From NCBI GenBank assembly GCA_018268935.1, contig JAFDVS010000013.1, positions 4,531 to 68,530 of the forward strand: a DNA stretch of 64,000 nucleotides, written 5' to 3'. Of the stretch, positions 9,137 to 17,157 are shown piece by piece; position 1 is the first letter of the stretch; the number at the start of each line of letters is the position of its first letter. Made by a program: the position numbers and the translations under genes. Origin of the DNA: Acidobacteriota bacterium. Lineage in GTDB: Bacteria > Acidobacteriota > Terriglobia > Bryobacterales > Bryobacteraceae. The notes under the pieces are model-generated. The model saw only the letters and a list, made by a program, of their open reading frames with translations. It made no database searches and was not told the DNA's origin.

Positions 9137-10242
9137 CGGGGCGCGGGACGATGTTTCCTTCGGAGCATTCGACCTACCGGGATGCGAAGACGAACGCGCT
9201 GGTGCATCAGATGACGTCGCATGCTTCGATCAATCATGCGACTTACTTTTTGCAGAGCTCGTTTACGCCGGATGACCGGACGTTGCTGTTCACGTCGTAC
9301 CGGACGGGCTCGGCGCAGTTGTTTGAGGCGGGGTTTCCCGATGGGGAGATCCGGCAGTTGACGGATGGGCCGGCGATACATCCGTTCTCGGCGGCGTTTC
9401 ATCCCTCGGGGGAGAGCATTTACTTTGTGCGCGGCGGATCGGTGTGCGAGTTGGACAGGCGGACGCTCGGCGAGCGCGTGATTGTGGAGTTTGCGGGGAC
9501 ACAGTTGGGGGAAGTGTCGCCGGACAGAAATGGGGAGTGGATCACAGCAGCGGCCAAGCAGGGTGCGCAGAGCGGGTTAGTGTGCGGGCATGCGAATGGG
9601 ACGGAATGGAAGTTCATTCCCTTCCCGCGGACGGTGATCCATCCGCAGATGCATCCTCTCGATGCGGAGTGGATTGAGTTTGCGGGGGATCCGGCGCCTC
9701 GGATGCATCGTGTGCGGCGGGATGGAACGGGCCTCGAATGTCTGCACCAACACGACAATGAGGAGTTCGTGGTGCATGAGACTTTTCTGGGGAACACAGG
9801 CGATCTGGTGTTTACGATCTGGCCTCGGGCGTTGTGCCGGATGAAGTGGGATACGCGCGAGATCTCGACAATTGTGGAGATGAATGCGTGGCATATCACT
9901 CCGAACCGGGCAGGAACGCTGGTGCTGTGCGATACGAATCATCCGGACGAAGGATTGTTTTTGATTGATGTGGCGACGGGTGGGCGAAGGGCTGTGTGTT
10001 TGTCGGAGTCGAGCAACGGAGGATCGCAGTGGAAGACTTCGCGCTATGCGCTGAAGGAGGATTTTGAACGGGCGCGGAGCGAAGCGAAGCAGGGGGCGCT
10101 GAGTTGGATGGAGGTGTCGACGGATACGGTGTACGGGCCACAGTGGACGCATCCGCATCCTTCGTTTTCGGCGAGTGAACGGATGGTGGTGTTTGCGAGT
10201 GATCGCACGGGGCATACGCAGGTGTACGTGGCGGAGCTTTAA
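9133..10242 (+). CDS. Oligogalacturonate-lyase-like beta-propeller (PF14583 type)
   Basis: The 369-aa protein is a seven-bladed propeller whose blades show repeats such as FTPDDRTLLFTSYRTGSAQL and FSASERMVVFASDRTG. It matches the oligogalacturonate lyase family: the C-terminal QWTHPH carries Gln337, His340 and His342 with the Q-x-x-H-x-H spacing of the manganese site of characterised OGLs, and His in NAWHITPNR fits the remaining ligand. Such enzymes cleave unsaturated pectin disaccharides in the cytoplasm; no signal peptide is seen. No other pectin genes are nearby. The gene overlaps the exported methyltransferase stop by 4 nt, and its stop shares the TTAA palindrome with the convergent esterase stop. 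Confidence 0.75.
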   Translation: MTGRGTMFPSEHSTYRDAKTNALVHQMTSHASINHATYFLQSSFTPDDRTLLFTSYRTGSAQLFEAGFPDGEIRQLTDGPAIHPFSAAFHPSGESIYFVRGGSVCELDRRTLGERVIVEFAGTQLGEVSPDRNGEWITAAAKQGAQSGLVCGHANGTEWKFIPFPRTVIHPQMHPLDAEWIEFAGDPAPRMHRVRRDGTGLECLHQHDNEEFVVHETFLGNTGDLVFTIWPRALCRMKWDTREISTIVEMNAWHITPNRAGTLVLCDTNHPDEGLFLIDVATGGRRAVCLSESSNGGSQWKTSRYALKEDFERARSEAKQGALSWMEVSTDTVYGPQWTHPHPSFSASERMVVFASDRTGHTQVYVAEL

Positions 10243-11042
10243 GGCGCAAGCACAGCGTGAAAGAACCGGGCGGCGTGCTCGATGGTTTCTTTGTGCCAGG
10301 TGGGCATGTTCCAGAAGGCGTGGGGGGCGCCGTTGATGGTGATCAATTCGGCTTTCGTGCCTTGGCGGCGGCAGCGATCGAGCATTTGCTGGGATTGGGC
10401 GATGGGGACTGTTTTATCGGCGTCGCTGTGAATGAGCAGGAAGGGCGGGGCGTCTTTGCCGAGGTGAGTAAGCGGGGCCAGTTTCGCCGGAAATTCGTTG
10501 CTGCGGCCGGGCATGGCTGAGAAGTCGAAGACGCCTGCCATGGCGACAACGGCTTGCACACGGCTGGAGGTGTTGGCGTGGCCTCCTGGACCATCGAGAT
10601 CGGTTGCTTTGGCGCTGGCGCCAAGGAGAGCGGCGAGATGGCCGCCGGCTGAGCCTCCGATGGCTCCGATGGCATCGGGGTTGATGTGGTAGGTTTTCGC
10701 TTCGGCTCGCATCCAGCGGACGGCAGCTTTCACGTCATTGACGCAGTCGTTGAGAGTGAACTCGGGGAGCACTCGGTATTCGATGCTGGCGGCAGCGAAG
10801 CCACGTTCGGCGAGGCCCGCGGCGATGGCGCCGAAACCATTCTTGTCGCCACTGCGCCAGCCACCGCCTCGGATGACGATGATGCCGGGGATGGATTGGG
10901 AGGATTTGGATTTCGGGCGGTAGAGATCGAGGCGGAGTTGCTTTTCGCCGTAGGTGGCGTAGACGATGTCTCTTTGAACGGCGACGGAATCGGGGATTTC
11001 CGCGGCAAGGGCTGCACTCATGACCAGGAGGGGCAGGATCAT
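10239..11042 (-). CDS. Alpha/beta hydrolase (BD-FAE/acetyl esterase type), exported
   Basis: This 267-aa protein has a signal peptide (MILPLLVMSAALAAE) and an esterase/lipase domain. The nucleophile elbow is GGSAGGHLA, the acid is in HSDADKTVP and the base is in GAPHAFW. The oxyanion motif, normally HGGGW, reads RGGGW here. Relatives remove acetyl or feruloyl groups from plant polysaccharides. A TAAGAT hexamer 11 nt before the ATG is a possible -10 box. The gene is separated from the upstream M16 gene by 52 bp containing a GC-rich hairpin, so it may be a separate transcript. Confidence 0.78.
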   Translation of the reverse strand: MILPLLVMSAALAAEIPDSVAVQRDIVYATYGEKQLRLDLYRPKSKSSQSIPGIIVIRGGGWRSGDKNGFGAIAAGLAERGFAAASIEYRVLPEFTLNDCVNDVKAAVRWMRAEAKTYHINPDAIGAIGGSAGGHLAALLGASAKATDLDGPGGHANTSSRVQAVVAMAGVFDFSAMPGRSNEFPAKLAPLTHLGKDAPPFLLIHSDADKTVPIAQSQQMLDRCRRQGTKAELITINGAPHAFWNMPTWHKETIEHAARFFHAVLAP

Positions 11043-11066
11043 CGGGACAGTCTATCTTAAATTTAC

Positions 11067-11087
11067 GCGCCGGCCGGAGGCCCGCGC
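11067..11087 (-). terminator. GC-rich hairpin after the M16 gene, possible terminator
   Basis: Bases 11067-11075 pair with 11079-11087 (8 of 9 pairs, one C-C mismatch, 3-nt loop). On the minus strand it follows the stop of the inactive M16 gene and is followed by GTAAATTTAA rather than a run of T, so intrinsic termination is uncertain. Confidence 0.3.
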
Positions 11088-11094
11088 CACTGCG

Positions 11095-12567
11095 CTACTC
11101 GAAGAGTGTTTCGGCTTTTATGATGTTGGCGCTTGCGGCGGGGATGTTGAGTTTGAGTTTTTCCACGAGTTTGTCTTCGGCTAGGATGTCGTCGGGTTTG
11201 GGCGAGTTGTACTTCATGGGGGAAGCGGTTTCCTGGACGATGGCGTCGCGGAGTTTGGCGGTGTTCTGGCCGATGACCGCGATGATCATGTTTTGGGGCG
11301 TGAGGTGTTTGCGAATGGCGCGATTGACCTCGTCGCGGGTGACTTTGGAAAGAGCGGACTTGAGGTAGGAGTTGTAGTCGGGGATTCCGTAGAACTGGCT
11401 GTCGATGAGATAGCCGAGTTCGGCGCTCTTGGTTTTGGTGAGCAGGTTGACGTACTTGGAGAGGAAGTTTTTGGTTTGGGCGACGTCGTCTTCGGACATG
11501 CCTTCGCGCACGAGGCGCTCGAGTTCGAAGATGCCGAGGCGGAGCGCGAAGTGAGCGGTGGGCGGCTGCACAGGGCGAATCCAGATCTGGAAGATCTGCT
11601 GCTGGCGGGCGAGATTGGGCTCGGGCTCGAAGCGGTACATGCCTTGCGGGAAATACTCGATGTAGGCGTAGTCGCCGTAGTTGAGGCCGCGCTTTTCACG
11701 AATGCGATCGAAGAGGCGGACGCCGGAATTGCGATGTTGGCCGAGCCAGCTTTGGGCCACGAGGAGGGGGACGAAGTTGGGGTCACCGCGTTTGACCGAG
11801 ATGGGGAAGCCGAAGCTGAAGGCGACGGAGCGGGTTTGCTTTTCCACCAGCACGAGGTGACGGCCTTTCACAGCCGAGGGTGCGGGGAGTTTGAGTTTGA
11901 CGGACTTCCCTTTGGGCAGAGCGGCGAAGTCCTTTTCCATACGGGAGACGAAATCGGCGGGGTAGCCTCCAGCAACGGCGATGGTGATGTTGGCCGCGGT
12001 GTAGTTGGCTTTGTAGAACTGCTGGAGATCGGCGAGGGTGATGGATTGAATGGCGGCGACACGGCCGACGTTGTGATGCTCGTAGGGGTGGCCTTTGTAG
12101 ATGGTGCTGTAGAGGACTTCCTTGCCGAGTTCCTCGTCGTTGTTGCCGCGGAGCGAAATGCGGAGGCCGTTGATCATGTCGTCTTTGAGGCGGCGGAGAT
12201 CGTCTTCGCGCCAGCCGGGATCGAGCAGGGCTTCGCGGAAAATGGCGTAGAACTTTTCCAGGTTGTCCAGGTGGGTTTCGGCGGAGAAAGCCGTCATTTC
12301 CTTGTCCACGTTCCAATTGATGGAAGCGGCCATGGGAAAGAGCGCGTCGATGCGCTGCTGGTAGCTCATCTTCTTTGAGCCACCGTCGGAGAGCATGGCG
12401 GCGGTGAGCGAAGCGATGCCCTCCTTACCTTTGGGATCGGAGGCGGCGCCGGTCTGAAAGACGACGCGGAAGGTGATGAGCGGGGACTTGCCGGGTTGGG
12501 CGATGGTCTTTCCCGCAATGAGCGATGTGGCGGTGAGCAGGGCCATGAATGTGGTCCGGAGTGTCAT
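11095..12567 (-). CDS. M16-family peptidase homologue lacking the zinc motif (non-catalytic partner)
   Basis: The 490-aa protein has a signal peptide (MTLRTTFMALLTATSLIAG) and the two-domain M16 fold, but no HxxEH zinc motif in its N-terminal half. It keeps the substrate-binding Arg/Tyr type motif typical of the inactive subunit (REKRGLNYGDYAYIEYF). Heterodimeric M16 peptidases pair one active with one inactive subunit, and the active partner is encoded 1.3 kb upstream in the same operon. The start overlaps the mtaB stop by 4 nt. It should act in the periplasm. Confidence 0.88.
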   Translation of the reverse strand: MTLRTTFMALLTATSLIAGKTIAQPGKSPLITFRVVFQTGAASDPKGKEGIASLTAAMLSDGGSKKMSYQQRIDALFPMAASINWNVDKEMTAFSAETHLDNLEKFYAIFREALLDPGWREDDLRRLKDDMINGLRISLRGNNDEELGKEVLYSTIYKGHPYEHHNVGRVAAIQSITLADLQQFYKANYTAANITIAVAGGYPADFVSRMEKDFAALPKGKSVKLKLPAPSAVKGRHLVLVEKQTRSVAFSFGFPISVKRGDPNFVPLLVAQSWLGQHRNSGVRLFDRIREKRGLNYGDYAYIEYFPQGMYRFEPEPNLARQQQIFQIWIRPVQPPTAHFALRLGIFELERLVREGMSEDDVAQTKNFLSKYVNLLTKTKSAELGYLIDSQFYGIPDYNSYLKSALSKVTRDEVNRAIRKHLTPQNMIIAVIGQNTAKLRDAIVQETASPMKYNSPKPDDILAEDKLVEKLKLNIPAASANIIKAETLFE

Positions 12568-13877
12568 GCGTAGATCCTGTCTGTTTCGAGCACGGGGAGA
12601 AGCGAGGCTTCGCGCAACCCTTGTGGGGTGAGTGCTCCGATGGGGATGTCGATCAATTCGTTTTCCTCACGCGGCTGGGTGAGTTCGATGCGGAGGTAGT
12701 TGGAAGTGAGGGCGGTGCGGCCTGCGTCCATGGTGACGGCGCTGAGTTTGCGGCCGAGGAAAGCGCGGCGGAATGCGGCGTTCTTTTCAGCGGCCAAGTC
12801 GCGGAGGATTTTGTTGCGCTGCTTGCGCAGGTGCATGGGGACTTGATTGGGGAGCGAGGCCGCTTCGGTGCCGGGGCGTTCGGAGTAAGTGAAGACGTGA
12901 AGGTAGGTAAAGGGCAGGCTTTCGATGAAGCGGCGGCTCTCTTCGAACTCTTCGTTGGTTTCGCCGGTGAAGCCGACCATGACATCGGCGCCGATGGCGG
13001 CATCGGGCATCCATTCGCGGCCTTTGCGGATGCGGTCTTCGTAGTGGCGCGGGCGGTATTTGCGGCGCATGCGGCGGAGGACGGTGTCGGACCCGGATTG
13101 CAGCGGCGCGTGGACGTGCTTGGCGATACGCGGGGAATCGGCCATGAGACGAAGCAGATCGTCGGAGAAGTCCATCGGCTCGACGGAGGAGAGGCGAAGA
13201 CGCTGGATGTCTGTTTCGTTGAGAAGGAGACGGACGAGGTCGGCGAGGCGCAGGCGGCCTTCGAGATCGCGACCCCAGCGTCCGAGATTGATGCCACTGA
13301 GCACGATCTCTTTGTACTTGGCTGCGAGTTGACGAACCTGGTGGAGAACGCTTTCGATGGAGGCGCTGCGGCTGCGGCCACGGACGGAAGGGATGATGCA
13401 GAAGGAGCAGCGATTGTTGCAGCCATCCTGGATTTTGAGGTTGGGGCGGGAGCGATCGCCGGCGGCGTCTTCCACTGGCGCGGTGAGCAGTTCCTGTTGG
13501 GCGAAGATATCGCCAACGTGGATCTGGCCGTGGTAGGGCGCGTTTTCGGCGACGAGATCGGGGATGTGGATTTTGTGCGAATTGCCCACGACCCAGTGGA
13601 CCCCGGGGAGCGTGGCGAGTTGTTCGGGGGCGCGCTGAGCGTAGCAGCCGGTGACCAGGATGCGCGCGTCGGGGTTTTCACGATGAACGCGGCGGGTGAC
13701 CTGGCGCACTTCGTCGTCGGCGGTGGCGGTTACGGTGCAAGTGTTGAGGATGACGAGGTCGGCGTCGGCGTTGGCGGCAACCGGCTCAAGGCCCTGCTTG
13801 CGGAGCATGCCTTCGAGCGCGGCGCCATCGGCTTGCGTCGCGCGGCATCCGAAATTGTGAACCAGGAACTTCTTCAT
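12564..13877 (-). CDS. mtaB: tRNA t6A37 methylthiotransferase MtaB-type
   Basis: MtaB adds a methylthio group to t6A at position 37 of tRNAs, using two [4Fe-4S] clusters and SAM. This 437-aa protein has the UPF0004 cysteines Cys11, Cys47 and Cys78 for the auxiliary cluster, the radical-SAM motif Cys153-x3-Cys157-x2-Cys160 (DGCNNRCSFC), and the family motif HVHAPLQSGSD. The first cysteine motif reads NFGCRATQADG, which is the MtaB rather than the MiaB or RimO form. It sits between the two M16 genes with 4-nt overlaps on both sides, an unexpected place for a tRNA modification gene. Confidence 0.92.
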   Translation of the reverse strand: MKKFLVHNFGCRATQADGAALEGMLRKQGLEPVAANADADLVILNTCTVTATADDEVRQVTRRVHRENPDARILVTGCYAQRAPEQLATLPGVHWVVGNSHKIHIPDLVAENAPYHGQIHVGDIFAQQELLTAPVEDAAGDRSRPNLKIQDGCNNRCSFCIIPSVRGRSRSASIESVLHQVRQLAAKYKEIVLSGINLGRWGRDLEGRLRLADLVRLLLNETDIQRLRLSSVEPMDFSDDLLRLMADSPRIAKHVHAPLQSGSDTVLRRMRRKYRPRHYEDRIRKGREWMPDAAIGADVMVGFTGETNEEFEESRRFIESLPFTYLHVFTYSERPGTEAASLPNQVPMHLRKQRNKILRDLAAEKNAAFRRAFLGRKLSAVTMDAGRTALTSNYLRIELTQPREENELIDIPIGALTPQGLREASLLPVLETDRIYA

Positions 13878-15208
13878 TGCTTCGTTTTGGAGGTGAGCGT
13901 CACGGTGGTGCGCTCATTTTCGACGAAGTATTTGCGGGCGATGCGCTGGAGCTCAGCCGGCGTGACCTGGGCGTAGCGCTCAAAGATGCGGTTGATGGTT
14001 TCGGGCGTGCGGCGCAGGGAGACGTAGTGAGCGAGGGTGCTGGCGATGGCTTCGCTGTTGTTGAGGCGCAGGGCGAACTCATAGCGGAAGTGCTGCTTGA
14101 CGGCTTCGAGTTTTTCGGCTGAAACAGGAGTGTTGCGGAATGTTTCGAGGGCGGCGAGGATCTCCTTTTCGACGCGCGGCATGTCGGCGGGCTTCTTCAC
14201 GCGGGCCATCACCTGGAAGAGATTGGGATCGAAGTTGTCGAAGTTGCTGAAGCCGAGCGAGTCGACGATTTGTTCTTCAATGACGAGCTTGCGGTAGAGA
14301 TCGGAATTCTGGGAGAAGCCGAGTTGGCCGATGAGGTCGAGGGCGGCGTGATCGGTGACATCGTCGAGGTAGCCGGAGTTGCGGTGGGCGACGACGACCA
14401 TGGGCAGCGTGTCGGTGGGCCAATCGACGTGATTGCGGCGGGCTTTGGTGTGGGCGGGCTCTCGGGGAATGTCGGCCTTGTAGCTGCCGTGCTGCCACTG
14501 GCTCCAGTATTTCTGCACGAGAGGTTTGGTGACGGCTTCGCTTACATCGCCGACGACGATGATGGTGGTGTATTCGGGGCGATACCAGCGATCGAAGAAT
14601 GTTTTGCTGTAGGCGTACTGATTCGGCATGTCTTCGATGTCTTTGAGGAAGCCGATGGTGGTGTGTTTGTAGGTGTGCTTGTCGAAGGCGGTGTCGTAGA
14701 GGACTTCGTTGAGTTTTTCGGAAGGATCGGCGCTGGACTTGTTGTATTCGCCGAGGACGGCGAGAGCTTCGGTACGGAACACGTCTTCGGGGTAGGAGAG
14801 GTTCTGGAAGCGATCGGCTTCGAGGCGAACGATGAGTTCGAGGTCTTCCTTGGAGAAGGCGGTGTGGTAAATGGTGCGGTCATCCCAGGTGGAGGCGTTG
14901 GAAGCAGCGCCCATTTGTTTGAGGGCTTTTTCGTAGACGCCGGGCGGCGTGTTTTTGGTGCCGCGGAACATGACGTGTTCGAAGAAGTGGGCGAAGCCGG
15001 ATTTGCCGGGTTCGATCTCGTTGCGCGAGCCGGTTTGCACGACGATGTAGAGGGCAACGACGTTGGGGTAATCCGTGGGGACGGTGATGAGCCGAAGCCC
15101 GTTGGGAAAATCGTGCTGCTGGTAAGCGTACGGAAATGCCTTGGGCTGAGGTTCGGCTGCGCTCAAAAGCATAGTGATCCCAGTAAAGAGGATGGGTAGG
15201 AACCGCAT
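13874..15208 (-). CDS. Zinc-dependent M16-family peptidase, active subunit
   Basis: This 444-aa exported protein (signal MRFLPILFTGITMLLSAAE) is an M16 peptidase. The inverted zinc motif HFFEH uses His74, Glu77 and His78, and the third ligand Glu154 follows 76 residues later, exactly the family spacing. With the inactive homologue encoded two genes downstream it probably forms a periplasmic heterodimer that cleaves short or unfolded peptides. It starts only 14 bp after the stop of the small MNIO-associated gene and is probably part of the same transcript. The overlap with mtaB is 4 nt. Confidence 0.92.
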   Translation of the reverse strand: MRFLPILFTGITMLLSAAEPQPKAFPYAYQQHDFPNGLRLITVPTDYPNVVALYIVVQTGSRNEIEPGKSGFAHFFEHVMFRGTKNTPPGVYEKALKQMGAASNASTWDDRTIYHTAFSKEDLELIVRLEADRFQNLSYPEDVFRTEALAVLGEYNKSSADPSEKLNEVLYDTAFDKHTYKHTTIGFLKDIEDMPNQYAYSKTFFDRWYRPEYTTIIVVGDVSEAVTKPLVQKYWSQWQHGSYKADIPREPAHTKARRNHVDWPTDTLPMVVVAHRNSGYLDDVTDHAALDLIGQLGFSQNSDLYRKLVIEEQIVDSLGFSNFDNFDPNLFQVMARVKKPADMPRVEKEILAALETFRNTPVSAEKLEAVKQHFRYEFALRLNNSEAIASTLAHYVSLRRTPETINRIFERYAQVTPAELQRIARKYFVENERTTVTLTSKTKQ

Positions 15209-15222
15209 GGTGTGCTCTTTTC

Positions 15223-15465
15223 TTATTTTAGCCGGAAGGGGAACCAGCGCCGTTTGGCGTGCTGTAACTTGTGCTGGCGTTTGCGCGTGAAGCTGTGGGC
15301 CGCGGCTTCAAGGGCATCGGCGTCGAGGTGTTCGAGGGAAGCGATCTGGTCTGGGGTCAGGTTGGCGGATTGGGCCTCGGCGATACGGTTGTTGAGGAAA
15401 CGCGCGCGGGCTTCGGGGTCGGTGTAGAGGCGGGCGAGGAAAGATTCAAACTCGGGCGTACTCAT
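15223..15465 (-). CDS. Small protein after the DUF692 gene, putative MNIO partner
   Basis: This 80-aa protein starts MSTPEFESFLARLYTDPEAR and is mostly helical, with a conserved-looking LYTDPEARARFL segment and a basic C-terminus (KRQHKLQHAKRRWFPFRLK). DUF692 (MNIO) enzymes usually need a partner protein that binds the precursor, and this gene's position, overlapping the DUF692 stop by 20 nt, makes it the candidate; it also resembles the short N-terminal part of such partners (inference). Only a weak AGGGAAG lies before the ATG, as expected for translational coupling. It could equally be an unrelated small cytoplasmic protein. Confidence 0.7.
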   Translation of the reverse strand: MSTPEFESFLARLYTDPEARARFLNNRIAEAQSANLTPDQIASLEHLDADALEAAAHSFTRKRQHKLQHAKRRWFPFRLK

Positions 15466-16294
15466 GGGTGGCGGCTTCCCTGCCCTGGTTGACGGCGAGG
15501 CGGGCGCGATCGAGTTCGGCGAGGAGATCGGCGATGGGCGGGTAGGCGCCGTCGCGTTCGAGGATGACGGTGAGCGGCTGCGTGGCGCGGACGGCGACGA
15601 AGGCGAGCATCGCGTAGACGGGATCGGGGACGGGATGGAGATGATCGTCGAGGATGCGCTTACCAATCCACTTGCCGCCGGCGATGTGGATGGTTTTCAC
15701 ACGATGCAGGGGGATGGTGGAGAGCAGCGCGTAGGGATCGTAGCCGAAGTTGACGGAGTTGGTGTGGATGTTGTGAAGATCGAGCAGCAGTCCACCTGGG
15801 CTGGTTGTTGCGACGCTGCTGAGCCATGCGGCTTCGGAGATGTTGCTGCCGGGCGGATCGATGACGGAGGCGACGTTTTCCATGGCTGGTGCGACGCCGG
15901 TTGTCTTTGTGGCGGCGGCGATGTTGGCGAGTGTGGCGTCGATGCTGGTGGCGTTGCGCGGGGGCGAGGCCATGTGGCCGATTTCGATGCCACCGGCGCG
16001 GACGAAAGCGAGGTGCTCGGACCAGGATTCGGGGTTTACTTTGTCGATGAGCTTCGCCATTTGCGCGAGGCGCTTGCGGTCAGGGGCGATGGTGCTGGCG
16101 AGGCCGAGGCTGACGGCGTGGAGCATGACCGGATGCTGCTGAGCCAGGTCGCGAATGGCGCGTACTTTTTTCGATGGGGCGTCGAAGTAGTCGTCGGCGA
16201 TCACTTCGAGGGCGTCGATGCGGTGAAGGTTGGAGAGGATGCCGGCGGCGAGGTCGTCACGCCAGCCGAGCCCGAAACGATCCTGGGTGTTCAT
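15446..16294 (-). CDS. DUF692 family MNIO enzyme (multinuclear non-haem iron oxidase-like)
   Basis: The 282-aa protein is a TIM-barrel DUF692 member, the family of MbnB and the bufferin-forming enzyme, which oxidise cysteines of precursor peptides. The iron-binding pattern appears complete: LEVIADDYF, LHAVSLGLAS, WSEHLAF, MENVAS, LLLDLHNIH, KTIHIAGG, DDHLHPVPD and VILERDGAYPP match the conserved acidic, Asn and His positions in order. The start is fixed by GGGAG inside the tail of the preceding gene. It directly follows two membrane proteins whose C-terminal tails each hold five cysteines among Gly/Ser, the obvious candidate substrates. Enzyme class is well supported; substrate and product are inference. 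Confidence 0.92.
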   Translation of the reverse strand: MNTQDRFGLGWRDDLAAGILSNLHRIDALEVIADDYFDAPSKKVRAIRDLAQQHPVMLHAVSLGLASTIAPDRKRLAQMAKLIDKVNPESWSEHLAFVRAGGIEIGHMASPPRNATSIDATLANIAAATKTTGVAPAMENVASVIDPPGSNISEAAWLSSVATTSPGGLLLDLHNIHTNSVNFGYDPYALLSTIPLHRVKTIHIAGGKWIGKRILDDHLHPVPDPVYAMLAFVAVRATQPLTVILERDGAYPPIADLLAELDRARLAVNQGREAATHEYARV

Positions 16295-16297
16295 GTT

Positions 16298-17155
16298 TTA
16301 ACTCCCGCAGCCTCCGCATCCGCCGCCGCAACCGCCGCCACAGGAAGAACCGCAAGAGGAACCGCTATCGCCGCCGCCTCCACTGTCGCCCGAAGAAGTG
16401 TTTTGCGGATAGAGCATCTGGCGTTCGGGCATGGCCGTGAGGGGAATGGCAGCTACTCCGAAGACCGCGGCGAGCAGCATCAGATCCTGCGTGTTTTCGT
16501 TGGGGCGGAGGGAATCGGCGTTGCCCTTGAGACGGCTGAGCAAGGTGCGGAGATGATCGAGGACTCGGCTTCCCAGTGAGGTGAGGCGCGGGTTGCCGAT
16601 GAGGAACGCGACCACGATGCTGATGATGGTGAGGATGATGAGGAAGATGAAATTGGTGCGTCCGCGGGCAATGGCGATAGCGATTTTGGTGAAGGAGACA
16701 GCGGCGAGAAAGATACAGGCGAGGGCGGTGTCGCGGAATCGCGCCGCCTTTTGGTTGCCGTCGGGGAGCAGGCCTTTTTTGGTGAGGTAGGCCTGGTAGC
16801 CATCGGTTTGATCGGCGAGGCTGATGCCGGCAGCGGTGGCGGCGCTACGTGACGCGCCGAGTTCGTTGAGCAGGGCGCGTTCGAGAGGGTGTTTGACACC
16901 GGCGTTGGATCGGGCCACGGCTTGGTCGTTCTCGATCACGATGAGCTTGCGGTCAATGAGGGAGATGAGCGCAGTTTCGGTGGCTCCGGATGGGCCGTCG
17001 CGTAGATAGGCCATGAGGTATGGGTCTTCGAGTTTGGGCAGCACTTCAGCGTCCTCGCGCTGGCTGCGGATGGCATACAGCAGAAGCAGAACGCCGGTCG
17101 CAAGGACGGCGTAGAAGGCGAGGAATTCAGGTCCACGAAGGTCGAAGGGATTCAT
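16298..17155 (-). CDS. TIGR04222-like membrane protein with Cys/Gly-rich tail (paralogue B)
   Basis: This 285-aa protein starts MNPFDLRGPEF and has a first membrane helix at about 12-32, a soluble domain with DPYLMAYLRDG, two more helices around 145-185, and a hydrophobic stretch near 240. It ends in a Gly/Ser tail with five cysteines spaced C-x3-C-x3-C-x3-C-x2-C. The architecture matches the TIGR04222 membrane family, whose members often carry such tails beside DUF692 genes. The GGGAGC used as Shine-Dalgarno is formed by the last codons of the upstream paralogue, only 2 nt separate stop and ATG. Candidate substrate of the MNIO enzyme; function unknown. Confidence 0.85.
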   Translation of the reverse strand: MNPFDLRGPEFLAFYAVLATGVLLLLYAIRSQREDAEVLPKLEDPYLMAYLRDGPSGATETALISLIDRKLIVIENDQAVARSNAGVKHPLERALLNELGASRSAATAAGISLADQTDGYQAYLTKKGLLPDGNQKAARFRDTALACIFLAAVSFTKIAIAIARGRTNFIFLIILTIISIVVAFLIGNPRLTSLGSRVLDHLRTLLSRLKGNADSLRPNENTQDLMLLAAVFGVAAIPLTAMPERQMLYPQNTSSGDSGGGGDSGSSCGSSCGGGCGGGCGGCGS

Positions 17156-17157
17156 GT

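Noticed and set aside
16300..16400. Cys/Gly-rich tail codons as a simple DNA repeat
   Set aside because: The triplets GGC/TGC look repetitive, but they code the tail in both paralogues with differing Cys spacing, so they are coding rather than an independent repeat.
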